Assembly (NCBI GenBank): GCA_034698045.1 | Contig: JAQGAU010000027.1 | Span: 1 to 55,537, forward strand | Source: Paramacrobiotus richtersi | Lineage: Eukaryota; Tardigrada; Eutardigrada; Parachela; Macrobiotidae | DNA: 55,537 nucleotides | Reading direction: 5' to 3' | Shown here: piece after piece, positions 31,411 to 46,400 of the stretch | Layout of the letters: each line of letters begins with the position of its first letter | Position numbering within the stretch: position 1 is the stretch's first letter | Notes under the pieces: model-generated | Told to the model about the DNA's origin: nothing | What the model saw: the letters and a program-made list of their open reading frames with translations, nothing else | Databases searched by the model: none | Made by a program: the position numbers and the translations under genes

Positions 31411-34400
31411 ATGAGCACTAAAAAGTTTCTGGTGATCTTCTGTTTACAGATGCATATTTTGCTGTGCATTGTGCAATACGGAAATGACAAGAAAGAAGGT
31501 AAACCGCACGAAAATCTCGCTTAGATTTTTCGTGCTATTACCATTTCGGTATCGAAGAAAACAGAAATTCGGTAGCCTCAAGAGGTGGACTACGGACGCA
31601 TACTTACTTTCCACCTTCGCAATATAGCAGCGGTGGCACCTTCGGCTGCATCTTGAGGCTACTGAAATCGCTCGGTACTGTACTTTCAGACTTAAAGTGC
31701 CGAGATTCGATTTACCGAAAGTTTCAGTACGTTGTTCCTGCCTTCGTAGCTCGTGTTAGTGTTTTTCTGTCGCAGGTGGGAAGTTTTGCAAGGCGCATCG
31801 TCAAACATTAATGTAGCCAATCTTGTCTTAATTTTGCACACTGCTATTATATGCATAGTATGTAACCGGCAATTATGTCCCCCTCCGCCAAAATGTCCCC
31901 CGGATCCGGAATGCCCTACCCGGATATTACTCCCAGCAGAAATGTCCCCAGTCTAGAAAGCACTCTCCCGTTTCCCCTTATGCGATTTCGTCCGATTCTT
32001 TGTTCCGGCAATAAAGTCCCCCCGGAACAAAATGTGCATTTCGTGGGAAATTTTTACCGGGTCTGTTTCTGCTGCTCTGCCGAGCATGTGGAACGAAGCC
32101 GAAAATGTTATTCGCATGGCAGAGTTTCCGTTCCGTGGGAACATTTTACCCGGTAAAAAATATCCGGGGCTGAAAAGACGAGAAACCGCAGCAGAATGCT
32201 GTTCCACAGGGGGACATTATTGCCGGACCGTGGGGACATTTTGGCGGAGGGGACATTACGGCCTGTTACAGTAGTATGTCTTATGCAATATGCAAAGCGT
32301 TCACTGCTGTGAAGATTACCTCTCATTTGCCCAGCTGCTTACCAGCACCTAGTGTTATTTTGTTAAAGCTCTCTGGGTAATTGTGTGCATCTTTAAAATT
32401 TTCAATATTTTTCTGAATATTGAAAACCAGAACAAGTTCCCTTGTAAGTGACTGCTTATCACCATTCTGTGAGCTTTTCTGCATGAATGAAAGGCGCATC
32501 CATGCAGTTGGAACTGAGATACTCGGTAGCCTTATGACCGGTATTGTCATCTCAATCAAAGCTTGCCACGGTATACGAGACAGTGTCCGATTCAGATACG
32601 GTACTGCAGTTAATTACCACGTACTAAGGCGGTTTTGAATGATAAGACTGGTGTTGATTTCTTTGGTTTCAAGTTTTCGTATCGACATAATTGCAGTAAT
32701 CAATTTAGCCCAAGCTTCGTTGTATCGTAATACCATATTCCCAATAAATTTGAAGGTCATTGCTAATATTCGTTAACGATTACTAGCACAGAAATGCTGG
32801 TGGCAGCGCGAGAATGCTCTTTTCTACTCGACCAAGTCGTCTTCAAATTCCGTCTAGTCTGGCACGATTTTAGGTGGCTCATTTCACCTTGTATATTTTC
32901 CCCTGGATGGGATATCTGCCTTTAACGACAGCAAACCAGAAAACAGTACCGAATCGATCATTTTCCCAGAACAAGCAAAGAAAGTAGCAGTACCTAGAAA
33001 GCGAAAGTCCTCGGCAGCCATTAAACTTGACGGAGAACGGCAGTTTGGGCTTTTGAATGGGTCATATCCATGGTTAATTGACCTGGACGAGGCAGTTCCC
33101 GGATTTACCATAATGTTCCGTTTTAAAATAAGCAGTCTGCAAGGCAAACGGGTTTATGTTTTATCGACACACCGGCATGACGGCGACCTCGCATACTCGA
33201 CTGGGTTAAACATTGCGATAAATGGCGCAACTACTCAACTGGAAGTGCAATTTGGTGAGTGAAGGAAGCTTAAAGGTGCATCGGTACTAAGTTCGATTGT
33301 GGTGATCTCGAACTTATACTATTAGAAAGGATTAGTAATCCAGTCGCCTTGTGATGATTTTTTAAAGGGATTTAACTCTAGAGCTGCTCGTGACTGGTGC
33401 ATATAGCGCGGTGTGTTTCTTACCTTTTTGTTGGTATAACGGCTAGACAAAATTACCTGATGAACACCATAAAAATATTTCTAGCAGACTGGCTGCTAAT
33501 TCTAGTACACTAATTTTAGCATTTTTGGTCAGGATCTGCACAATGAAAAAAGCAGATTGTGAGTCGCCTAAAGAGGTTACGGGATCGCAATTATTGTACA
33601 GCTCCCGTTTGTACAAAAGAACGAATATCTCAACTCCGATATTTTATATACCGACCTGGCATAAGCCAAGTACTGGTAGATCTGATGTTATACTCGTCCC
33701 TAACTCTTAAGTCTAAACCCGAACTCCTCATTATTCTGAGTATTCTCTAAGTATATGCAGAATGCGAGCAGAGCCATCAAAGCAACGCAAGCATATTTTA
33801 ATCTTCTCGAAATCTTCGTAGTCACACACTGTCCATCCGATATTAATTTTTCAACCAGAAACACATCCACACCATCTCTAGCACTAGAAGTAAGACTTTT
33901 TGATTCGACTTACTACCTGCTATTGCAGACCTTGCGAAAACATCTTGGAACTAGTGTTTTGATTGTAAAGGAAGGGGCTAAACCGTTTGAGTACCGAATA
34001 AAAAAAACTGCAGCCGTCTTTTGGTATGCTATCTATAACATATGATTAAATGGTACATTGCTGTACAGACCGGTCCTGGATGGCCCGGACAGAACTTACG
34101 CACGCAGGTCATTACAGTCTGCATACCTCAACTTCCGTTCTGGTAGGGTTCAGTGCAATTAACTGGCGTTGCTTGTGCGGTTTCCACAGTGGAACCCCCG
34201 GGATATGGCATCAGATTCATGCATCTGGACGAAACTACTTCGGTTTGCTCCACGCAGCGATTGCGGTTGACGAAATATCCTGCTTGACAGCTGTAGAGCA
34301 TCAAAGCAGGGATCTAACGCCTAGCTCCCGAAATTTGGCCAGTCGCAAGATTTATCTTGGGACGGACAACCCCACGGCCGCGGCCGCCTCTTTCGCAGCC

Positions 34401-37400
34401 GTCGAAATAGACGAACTTGTTATGTTTAATCGGTGGGTGGATTTTCTTAGAAGCGGTAAGCAACATCAGATGCAGTGTACTTTGAAATACTGTAAATAAC
34501 CGATTGTACACAGCCAAATGCCGGTCCTGGGATCGCTTTCTTTCACATAATATCATATTGTCAAAAAACTATTCGAGCGTTCCGCCTTGGTTTCCATCTG
34601 GCTGACGGTGACCGCCGCTCAATTTATACTGGTTTGAAACTTTGATTTGCCTGAATCGAACATATGCTCAAACCTGCAGGTTTCACCACCGCCGGACCAC
34701 CGAAACAAGAGAAAAAACAGCTTTAAGAGCGTGATAGACTAACAAAAAGATCTGTGAACCTGTGCAGTGTACATATTGCTTACCAGTTGAAGAACGAAGG
34801 TATCTCAACCAGATTTGTAGAGTACGCAGTTTCTTGCCTTCAAACCACCAGGTCTTACGGTTAAGACATTTTCACGAAAAAGGTTTCAGGCTACGGAAAA
34901 CAACAGCAGGGCATCAGCAAACAAATCTGCAAATAAACCCAACAACAGTATAAACATGTTATAACGTAGTGCTAAGTTCCAAACTTGGCAACAAAGCACA
35001 CTATACCTTTTAAAACATCACAGTCACGACACTTCGTTCCAAAAAATCTATACCCGCCACAATTCGGTCCAGGACAAACTGGTCCCAGAGTAAATCTAGT
35101 TCCACTCATTATCAACCCCGGCGTCTCGCGTATTCCTCGTCCGGTGAGAAAATTTGAAAAAGTTAGATGTTTTTGGTTAAACGTGCAACAGCGTCATCTC
35201 AACTAAACCATAAACAGAAACCCCGAAAACTGCATTAAATGTGGGAAGTTATAAATTACAGATATCGGAAACGGGTGCAATGCCCGGGTTGACTCGTTCG
35301 AAGACGGTAAAATCTGCAATGAATCTCAAGTCCCTACGCTACGTCAAAATGACACGTCAATCAGTGGGCAGTTTATCAGCCCCATGTCTCTACAAAACGT
35401 TTGCGCCTACAAGGATCCCTGTCTGCTCTACCCTTGTAGCGATTTATGTGCTAGCAATATTTCCGGCTACACCTGTTCATGTCCGACACTCTCATATCTG
35501 CACGAAGACCAGTGCGTTACCAACTGCATGGGAATAACCTGCCCTATCAACAGTGGTTGTATGTCTAAGGCACCTGGGTTTTCTTGTTTCTGCAATGACG
35601 ATTACACCGGACCTGCATGCGAATTCAGTGCCCGTCGCTGCGAGACTGCGATTTGTAACCATGGCCAGTGCATAAGTCAACGGAGTGGATTGTATAAATG
35701 CGAATGCGAACCTGGATATGTGGGGTTACATTGCGACCAGCTGGCCGTAGACTGCTCGGTGAACCCTTGTCAAAATGGCGGATCGTGTGTTCTTTCAGAA
35801 GGGAAGCCAGGCTTTCGCTGTGTATGTCCATCGAGATGGAAAGGATCAGTCTGCGAGATATCACACAATGCCTGCTTGTCGAATTATTGTCTGAACAACG
35901 GGCGCTGCTACCTCGCTCATGGTGATCCTCAGTGTGAATGTCCCGATACATATCATGGAGCTCGTTGTGATATTGCTAAGAAAACTTGTATACCAACCCC
36001 TTGCCATAACGGTGGAAGCTGTGTGATTGTCAACGAGGCAAAAAACCATTATTTTTGTTCATGCCCTCTCACATTTACGGGTTTAACATGTGCGAACGAC
36101 ATCGACGAATGCCACGAAAACAAAACTTTATGTCCGTCCACAGCAGTTTGCGTAAACACTTTCGGTGGTTATGCTTGTAAATGTAAGGAAGGACTGCGCT
36201 TACCACACTGCCTCACGGAAATCAACACCTGCGAGGACAATGTTTGTCGAAATGGCGGAACTTGTGCGGCTCTACCGTACCTGTCAACTTATCACTGCCA
36301 TTGCGTCAAACCGTACATGGGAAGGAACTGCGAGACGCGTAAGTTGCAACTTCGCAGATTCTTGTGCACAATCTGGAGGCTCGCTGGGCTGTTTCTTTAA
36401 TTAAAAGTGTGGTTTGAATCAAACTGACTCGAAAGAGTTGGCATTCGAAAAGATAACGACTAAAAAGTGTGTGTAATTGGTTATATATGCGACCACAGCA
36501 TAAAGCAACCATGTTCAGGTAGAATTCAAGCTCAAAATCTTCCAAGGTAGCAGGCATAAGTTTTGTTCTCACTGTGGCTAGAAGATTCTGAAAAATGTGA
36601 TCGGTTAATTTGTTACTCAAGAAGGTGGTCTACGGATGAGCATATTTAATCAGCTTATCCCACCCCGCTTCGCTGCGATAAAAGACCGAAGCGAACGAAG
36701 TCAGAAACGATGCCGCACACAGTAAAATGGGCATTATAATGTGGACAAGCATCGGCCGCGGCGCTACGCGCCGCGCTCCGTTGGCCTTGACATTCTTTTG
36801 CACGAACTGAACAGTTCGCGTGAGTGCTAAACAAAACAACATTGCATGAAGAGGCACATACGCAGCAGTTGTAAATCCCACGCACGGTATGACTGAGAAA
36901 TGTTAGTACTGAAACGCGATGTACTGTTGCTGGATTTTGATAACAGCTCGTCTGCTGCGCAAGGGCGGCGGCGCTGCACGCCGCCGCCGGTGCTCGCGAC
37001 TCGCACGGTCTGGTCTAGTTTAGGGTGAACCTCTGCGGCAAAATAAGGTAGCACGCGGTTGTTCCAGTGTGTGTAACGCTGAGCGCAGACGCGCTGTGGT
37101 TGACTGATCTTGCTTCGACGGTGCAATGGGATTATGGCGAATAACTGAAGAACAGCCTGCACTGCCGCGGCACTACTGTGACATTCTAAAACAGCAGGTA
37201 GTTTAATCAGGATTAACGTGGAAAAGTTGAAGCAAAACTGAGTACATAGAAGTCAAACTGAGCAAAAATAAGGAATCATTAAGCAGATCTGCAGAGCCTC
37301 GTTCACCACTCAGACGCAACATGAAAGCCTGGCACATTCCAGCTGGTTGCTCTAATATAGACCATTGTACGCAGAAAAGCAGCCGATTGCTCTACTGAAA

Positions 37401-40400
37401 ATCTTTCCCGGCAGAAAAATGAAACACTGTCAAATTACAAACCTTTTGGTCGCATGGCGTTATTACTGAAGTTTGGCGAGTCGTAGTATCTTCGATCTGA
37501 AACGTTTTTGTTAAAAGGTTTGCGAACCTTAGTTTCAAATTAGAGAGCGAAAATCCGGTAAAAAAATAAGGATTCGTAGTGCTACGTACATAACAAAAGT
37601 CTTGCAAACCAACGTGATAAACTTTGGTCTCGCAAACCTGCATGCAGAACTAAGAACTCGCAAAGCTGTGTACATAACTAAGGATAAGTAGTCCCGCGTA
37701 CAAAACTAACCACTTGCAAACCCGAATGTACAACTTCGAACTGGTAAAGCTTTGTACATGAAGTGCGCTTCTAGAAGTGCGTGCTAAACTAAGGGGTCGT
37801 AAATCTGAGTACATAACTGAGGATTCGTAGCTCTGCGTTCATACTCAAGGATATGCGAACCTGCGTGCAGGACGGAAGACTCGCAAAGTTGCGAACGTAA
37901 CTGAGGAATCGCAAACCTGGGTACATAACTAAGGATTTGCAAACATGCGTGCTCTTCATTAAGGGCTGGCAAACCTGCGTGCAGAACAAACGACTCGCAA
38001 GCCTGGGTAATCTGGACCACAGGCTCGCAAACCTGCGTGGTTAATTTAAGATTCGGGTTCCTTCATACATGGAAGCGAAACAGAAATTTGCTAAAAACAG
38101 CGAACAGGAACAAACGAACAAGCAAACGTGGCAGAAAGGCAGAGGTTGGTGCAGCTCAACGAATCTGAAGCACCTGAGTTCTGGTTCAACCAATCAGATC
38201 GTTTTGGAGGCGGGATCCAAACGTGACCAACAGATCCGCGGATACGACGCTTAGTATAGTTAGATAGCCGATTGCACAATGCGCATTGTTCGAGAATCAC
38301 GGAACAAAAAAATTTTGTTTTCAGGAAAATGCGCTCTTATTTTAGTATTAATCCAGTCGTGTTAAAAGTTTTACATACAGAAAAATAATCACCTCGCCTG
38401 CACTCCGGAATCCGCCTTCTGTCAAAAGTTAAAGAAGATCGGACAAAAACTAACTGAGTTATCGTAAATGTAATACGCAAAAATGGTTGGCAACAACCGG
38501 ATTTGCAAAACTCTTGAACATGGTGGTCCTTCGCTTCGGTCGATTACTCGTTGGCTAACGTGAATTTGCAGAGTAGCGCTGCGATAGTTTGAAAGTAAGG
38601 CATTACCAGAAACTGAAAGAGGAAGCATTGAAATAATATGTGGAAGTACTCCCTGAACTACTAATTACCAGATTTGCAGCCTTATAGCGAGGTTATTATT
38701 TTGTGGGAAGCTGTTACAGGTATGCTGGTTCAAAAAACATTGGGTTTTAGGTTCGGCTCAAAGATGCAATGTGCTCTCGTCACAGCAACACACTGTGGCT
38801 GGCCATGAGATCAGTTACATGGTCATATGCGAAACGATAGGTGACCGTCCTGTAATTCGGTTCAGTCTGGGTGATGGAATGGATTTTAACGCATCGCAAT
38901 TTCGTTTTCTGCCGAACGTAACTGAGTATCTACGCAGAAAAACAACGAATCCCGTTCAGATTTCTGACTACGAGGAGGCTTACACATACGAATATGAACA
39001 TATCTACGGTGCAGAAGGAGAGTACATTCTGGCCGTAGATATCACCAATAACGGAAATCTCACCGCAAAGTTCGTTGTGCCCACATTCGTTCTGTCCAAC
39101 AGAAATCCTTGTTTCCCAAGTGTATCAATAGTCAACGCTGGATGGGAAAAGAACCTTGGTTTCGAAATATTCAAGGCCGAACATTTTACAGTCGAATCTA
39201 GGATTGCCTTCAAATCCAAGACCTGCCCAACGCATAAACTGATTTATAAATGGAGAATGTTTGATATTTCTCTTGAAAAGCCTGTACCGAACAATATGAA
39301 CGAAGTCAACTTGCCATTGTACGCGCATGTGGAGAAGAGTACTCTTAGTTTTGGAAATTCAGCCACTTTGCAGCAAGGGAACTTCTTGTTAATCCTCAAC
39401 GTAACGATAGTACCACACAACGGCAATAAAACGGTTTGGAATATTGACAGGGTAAGCGTCACTGTATCTAGTAAATAAGCGCTGCACTGAATTCGCTGTA
39501 CGAATTCCATGCGCTCGCGCTTTTATTACTTGTAACAATCGTTTCATTAGAAGCGAACTTTCTCCGTGTTGATATCTTACAAGAAACACCTTCGGGTGCT
39601 GCCTCGTCATTTCTTGAGATCTGTTTTCAGAGTCGAATCGAGAACATACTGTCCATATAACCGTGTCGGAGATAATTCAGAGCGATTTTGAACAGCAAAA
39701 CTGTTCGAATGGAGAAACGCGTAAATTTTGGACAGTAATAGAAACTTATTTCCCCGATCCCTGCAGCTGCACGCAGCTGGTGATCAGGGAAAGGACGTTT
39801 TGCCGTGAGCCATCAAATTCTACTTATACTCATTCTGTTTATCGCATGCTGGTAATTTATGTTTATGGCGTCGGTCACCTAACAACCTGTAGGATCTGGA
39901 TAATACAGTACTGGTCATTCGATATCAAAGGTATATGGGTGAAGGTTGCCATCAGCTGGGTCCGGGTAAAACGCCCGGATAATACCGGTTTCACCACCGA
40001 AGGGTGTCACTCGAATACTTTTGTGGGAAAAATTCTTTCGGCGGGCAATAAATCTTCGTTAAACACTTTTGCCGGTCAGAACGGGTTTGTCGGCTTGATC
40101 ACACATGTAATTCATTCCGTTTTGGGCTTTCGGTTCATTTTTTTCCTTAATTGTGTTTTTCGGTATTGATCATGCACTGATTTGTTCGAACAATTCTTTA
40201 GCGTAACGTTGGTCTGGTTTTGGCAAAAATGATAGGCATGTAAATTCTTTTTTGAAACTCTTTCAGTATCTGACCATTTTGCTCAGCTATGCAATGATTT
40301 ATGTGTATGTGTTCAAATGTAACTATGTTAATCTAATGTCTAATGTTTATTTAATGTTCTTATATCGGTCTACATTTTCGTGAATTTAACTGTTGACTCT

Positions 40401-43400
40401 AGCAGTCGAAAAATCTATGCTATCCAAAACTTGAGAGGTTATGTGTAGCTTATTATGTGTCGTATGGAAATGCCGGCACAACCTGACCGGGCTGCCATAG
40501 GCTTCCACATAATATGATATGGGTCCAATCTGTAACTTTCTTCACTTGCTCATACTTGCGTAGCATACTATAGCTTGAAGGATAGAGAAAAAGATCTGGC
40601 CGGTAGAAGTTGAAAAAGATCTGGCCGGTAGAAGTTGATATTTTTTACCATGGGTTGTAAAGAAAAGAGCAATGTCCGTTTCAGTTGACACAGAAGTCTA
40701 CCAGACCGTTGCGCAACGTTCTAGTAGACTTCTATGTTAACTGAAAAGGACCATAACTCATTGTTTTCGAATCCAAAGCTGGAAAATAGTATTTAGCACC
40801 ATAAACCAAATTTTGTCTCGATCACTAAGTGTGAGTAACAATGACGAAAGTTGCGGCATGGACCCACAGCATAGAAATATAGGGCAGCGCTGCCAGTTTT
40901 CGATTACAGACAATCACATTTCTTTCGCCCCGAGTAGTCGTCCGCGGTGCAGGCAATTTCATACGGATAGTTAATTGTTTTGCTGTACAAACTGCTTGTT
41001 TCCGGAAATTAAGCCGGAAATCGTTGTTATTACGAAAGAGCCGCGTATTAAAAATTATGAGACTGATATAGAACGAGCGGATATTTCGCGTTTACATCTA
41101 TACTCTACATCTTGGTTTTATGGTCTATGTATTGCACCTATGAATAATGAGTTTCAGTCTCTTCAAGAAAATTCAAAATGGATGTTTTCTTGGCAACAGA
41201 ACAGATGAACCGATATGTGGATATTGCTGTACAATTCAGGGCTTTGCCGGTAGATGGCAGAAAGTTTGGTTTTGTTCACGGCCGAAATACTGAGAACTCT
41301 CCTAGGAAATTAAACACCAGTGTTTGCGATATGAGATTCCCGAAAATATCACTGGATTAGATCGAGCTAGCACTGTTCTCAGAGGCGGCTCGAGGTCAGG
41401 CCGAAGGGGGGCAAGGACCCTCCTCTCACGCTCCGCCAGCACCCAAAAAGGGCATACGCGCGGTTCGGCCGCTGATGGACAAACATTTTCGCCAGTTTCG
41501 TCCGTTCTTATAACGTTTCGCCCGTTTCGCTGCCCCCGGTAGGGGACAAAAACGATAACTATTTTCAGCGGTCGGGTAAGCGTATCTACATTGCCTATTG
41601 CAAACTCGTGCTACGTCATAAAATTCTTAAAGCTCGTGAAAAACCACCTTCTTCGGACAACAACGGTTTCTGCTAGTTTTGCCCGTATTCTACGCTATTT
41701 TCCACGCCAGCTCCGCCCGTTCATATCCGATGAACTCCTGCGGGCTGTCGTGAATTTTTTCGCGCCATTTAAACAGTGCTGATGCTTGGTCAAATTTGTC
41801 ACCCAGCGCGACCCAACCTCCCCCCTCGGGGCACAACTCATTGTTCTAAATAACCACCGAATCTTGGCAAAAACGACGATTACCTTTAGGCTCCCCATGA
41901 TCCAAAATGTTGTCACATAGCTTTTTTTTATAAATTTCATACCGTCATTGCGCACGCTGGATTACTTGAAAAATCGTTAACGTGACCTTCCAATTAAACT
42001 GACGAACAAATAGTTGCCAAGACAAACAAGAATACCAACTCAAATTCTATACCTATTGATTCATATCATTGAATTGATCATAAAACCGGGAGCACTCCCG
42101 GGACAACAAAAACACCCGCACAACCAAGACAAACTGGCTAACCGTGCCCGGTGACCGGGCGCGACTGGCGCGGACGACCGATTTTTCCTTTTGGTAAAAC
42201 ATTTTCCCAATTTGTGGCCGTTTTTGGAGAACAAAGTAAGTTCCTGAACAAGCGATCGTTTGACTCGAAGCAGAGCGAAGCAGCTATAGAATTAAACAAG
42301 GGCTCTCCGTTTCAATACCGAACGTTCGGTCTGAGGCAGAACGAAATAATAGCAATATTAAAAGCGGGATGCTTTGCTAATTCATTAGCGAACGTTCGAG
42401 CTGATCAAAACGAAATAACAACAGTTTCTAAAGCGAGATATTTTGCTTCAGTATCAAACGTCTGAGCTGAAGAATGACAAAACAAAACCGAATACGTACG
42501 TTAAACCGGCAACATGACCCTGTTAAGATACTTCTGATGCGAAGGAACGCAAGCTCCGTGCAAAATAACCCAGTGCTAAAGATGTTTTTGTGATCTTTAA
42601 TTTGCCAAAAGAAGAAAAAGATCCAATAAGAAAATGTTCCATCAAATTAGTAAATCAAGCGCTATTGCGCAAATAAATAACCAAGAACATGCAACAATAA
42701 TGACGCAAATAAATAAGTACTCAAAACGGAATGGAACGCTTGGAACGTTCTTAACCGCGGATCAAATTGAAAATATCGTTTGACAGCAAAACTAAGCGGT
42801 ACTCTTCCTAATACTCCCCAGTCGATTCAGAACGTGGATCTCAGGAAACTTTGAGGCGACAGCCGAAGGTGTTTCTTGTAGTATGGTATATAGAAAGCTG
42901 TGCCGCATGTGTCCATTCTCTGTTTGTACACATTTGACATCATGACACATGACTGCACTGGCAGTGTGTCAGTTGCGTCCTTCTGGTAAAATACTAGGTA
43001 ATCACTCTCCGCTGACGCAGACAATGCAGACCGGAGCGACAAGAGCCTTTAATAATGCAATAGTATTCGCTTTTGATTGTCTTCAATTGCGCAAGGGGCT
43101 TTCCCTTCTGGTCAGTCTTCAAGTGCCGTTTCCATTGTTTTGTGCACATGCACTATGCAGTATAATCGCCATAACTTTGTCATTTTTTTAACGGTAATCA
43201 CAAGAAAACATCTGGGTGCCAGAACTCGAAATGACGAACATATCAGGCTGAATTTTAAGCAAATTCGACCATTTTGAAGGTAGTTATCGTGTACGAAAAG
43301 AAACGCAGAAAACAGTGCGTTGGAGCTAAGTATAGAAGACCTTCGCTCCGCTCTGGTCGATTACGGAGTTTGCGAAATTCGGCTGCCTAGTAGTCACTGA

Positions 43401-46400
43401 TCACGGCCACGGCTTACTAACGAGCTGATCGTGCCAGTCTACCTGCCAACCTCTCATATGGGTTGCGAAAGTCCGGTCAGGACGTATGAACTGGTCAGGT
43501 CGAAGGGAACAGAACGCACAGAACTGCGATTGCAAAGGTAGCGACAGGACCATCAACCACGATTTCAAAGGTAATAAAGGGAAATATATTTTTTTTTGTT
43601 AAGGTTCCGTAGGCATTCTGGTGCATTGCTTTTGGTAACTGACGGCTTAAACTTGAACAGCTTTTTGAAGATACCAAGCCGACATTTTGGTAGAGAATTG
43701 AATTCTCTACACATTGATATGAAACCTGGCATCACCTGACGAACACTCTCATTGCAGGTGCCAGTTTAATCAGCGTGGTCATGCTGCTCTGAAACTGGCC
43801 GCAGGAAAACGTCTTTTGATCGGCCGGCTGAAGCATTAGATGCCATGCGGCTTGGTCACCCATCCTAATTTATGTATGTATGTTTTTTTTTATGACACGC
43901 GGCCGTGGTTAGTGAGCATGACTACCGGGATAGCAGTTTTCGCAAATCCCGTATTTATAGCCTTGTGGTGGATACACACCTGAACGAAAATATCTGCTAT
44001 TGGTGTGGAATCCGAGCACTGAGAAATGAGGCATGACCAAGTTCTAGAACTATTCCGGCTTTTTTGGTGGCCATACACAACGAGTGTGTCCAGAGGGCAC
44101 ACTAGTTCTGATTCTTGCTTGTTAGATGTGCTAAACATGTCAATCCGAAAATACCGACCCGGAGTGTCCGGACACGAGATTAGTCAATTTCACTCGCTTT
44201 GCTTGAGACAAGGTTCAAGAAGGTTAGAACTGCTTGCTAAAACGGAAATTACTTGCATTCCAGGGATGGTTCAAGGTCATATCGGAACAAAATCGTGCTA
44301 TAATGGTTGGAGGTGATCGCATTACGATGACAGCGAGCGAAGCACGGAAACGCAGGTTCCAGTTGCAGAATAAGGACAACGACGTTAACGTGTAAGTTGC
44401 TGAAATGTATTACAATGTCAGCTGGAATGTCAATTAAAATTCAGGACATTCTACGCGCGCGATATTTCCCCGCGCGTAGCTGAGCAGATTCGCGCGAGAG
44501 GTCACGCGCGCTGTGGAACGCAAGAAAATGGATACGGGCGAGAGCTACGAAACCAGAAAGTTAAACCAATAAGCTAAGAATAGAAACCAAGAAAATGAAC
44601 CAAGGAGCTAAACCAAGCAACTAAAAGAATATAAACTAAGAAGCTGAATTAAGAAATCGAAACCTGGAAAATATGACTAAACCAAGAAGATAAACCAAGA
44701 AATTAACACAAGGAAGTAAGGATTAAGGAAGTGAACTAAGAAGTTAAAGCAAGAAAGTAAAAATTAACAACTAAGTAAATAAAAACGGAAGATATTCAGA
44801 AACAAAGTTGTAGAAGCGAGATTTTAGCAGCAAGAAACTAAGAAGGTAATTTAAGATGTTAAACCAGGAAGCTAAACTTAGAAACTAATAACAGAAAGGA
44901 AGCAGGAAAGTCAAAAAGGAAGCTTACACAGAAACAGATTACAGATCTCGCGCATAGCCGATTCGCGACTCTTTTGCTTTGCGTGAAAAATTTCTCGCGC
45001 GTAGCCGATTAACTACGCGCGGAGGCACTCTTGCGCCTAACCACTTCGTAAAATTAAACGTTTTGTCTGGGTAATTGCGTATCTGTACATTGTCTGGTTT
45101 TGCTACTTGGCCAAGTGCATTCGTTCTTTTCTAAGCATATTTCTTATGTTCCGTCCAGAACTATTACGCAAAATGATGCTGACAATCGGGCCCGGGCAGC
45201 ATAGCAGCGGAACTGGTCGTATTCCCAGTTTGACTGTCACAATCTATGTGCAAAGCCCTCTTCGATCGGGGTTAAAGAGCTTACGATAAACAGGGTACAA
45301 TGAGCACGCGCTTTTAAGCGAGCAAATCGAGCGTTTTTATGAAGCGGGCAAAGCGAACATTTTTACATTCTGACGATGGTTTTCTGGAAAGGAGCCGGGG
45401 AGGAAATCGCTTGAAACAATTGAAATAAGGCAATACGTAGTACAAGTCGTACCAAAAGACACGTATGCAACTGCGATAACAGGGTTTTCGGGTTGCCATT
45501 TAACATGCAAGTCTACAGGCTGTGATATTAAAACAGAGAGGAGTACGTAACGATAAGAACCGGGTCAGCGCTTTAACCTACAAGTCATTAGAACTTGAGA
45601 GCCGATAAATGGGTACATAACGGCAAAAGCTGGGTCTTTATGGTTGTGGGTAGCTGTTTATCATTGAGACCTTTGGAAGATAGAAAAAGTGAGACCGGGA
45701 TACTGTGCGCTACGTCCTGGCAGCCCGCGTTCGCAATTGATCGGCGAGGTCTATGGAAAAATGAAAGACAAATATGGCAAAGAGCGTCATGTACACGGTT
45801 CAGACTCTTTTAATTGTGGAGAGAGCCGATTAGAACCGGTCCTTGAACACGTTCAACATGTACTGTAATAGCGCATTGTACATTCCACTTTCAAGTGCCA
45901 TACACGTTCCGTTTCGGCTGATACAGTTTGATTAATTTTCACTGGTTTGCACAGAGTAGCTACGAGATTACAGCTCAAGTTCGAGAACATTGTGAACTTT
46001 CAAACACATCGCTTTTTTTGTGTATTGACATATTTGATCACAAAAAAGAGATAATCAAGAGAGTTATTTAGAAAAGAGTTGGCTTTATGGTTTCTCTCCG
46101 GTGCTCACCGGTTCCGTGCTGGAACCGAACCACGGAAACAGGTTCCGTTTCTCACCGAGAGAGGACCTGGAACCGGATCCAGAACATCAGAGGGAACCGT
46201 TCCCACCTCTAAGACAGCCAAGGATACACCACACGGTTTTGCGGCCGTCGCGGTTAAGCTTAGGCTTTATTAGCCGGTTACTTACTCCTCGAGTACTCTG
46301 CACAATGTCGCGTCTGAAAGAAAGGTTGACCTTGCCGGCATACTGGGCCATCTCCTTTTTGCGGGTAAGCCTGCAAGGCCATAAGGTATTTCTTTTGAGC

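Noticed and set aside
33755-34045. 96-codon frame in the receptor intron
   Set aside because: The LamG exons on either side join in phase without it and it has no LamG-like residues.
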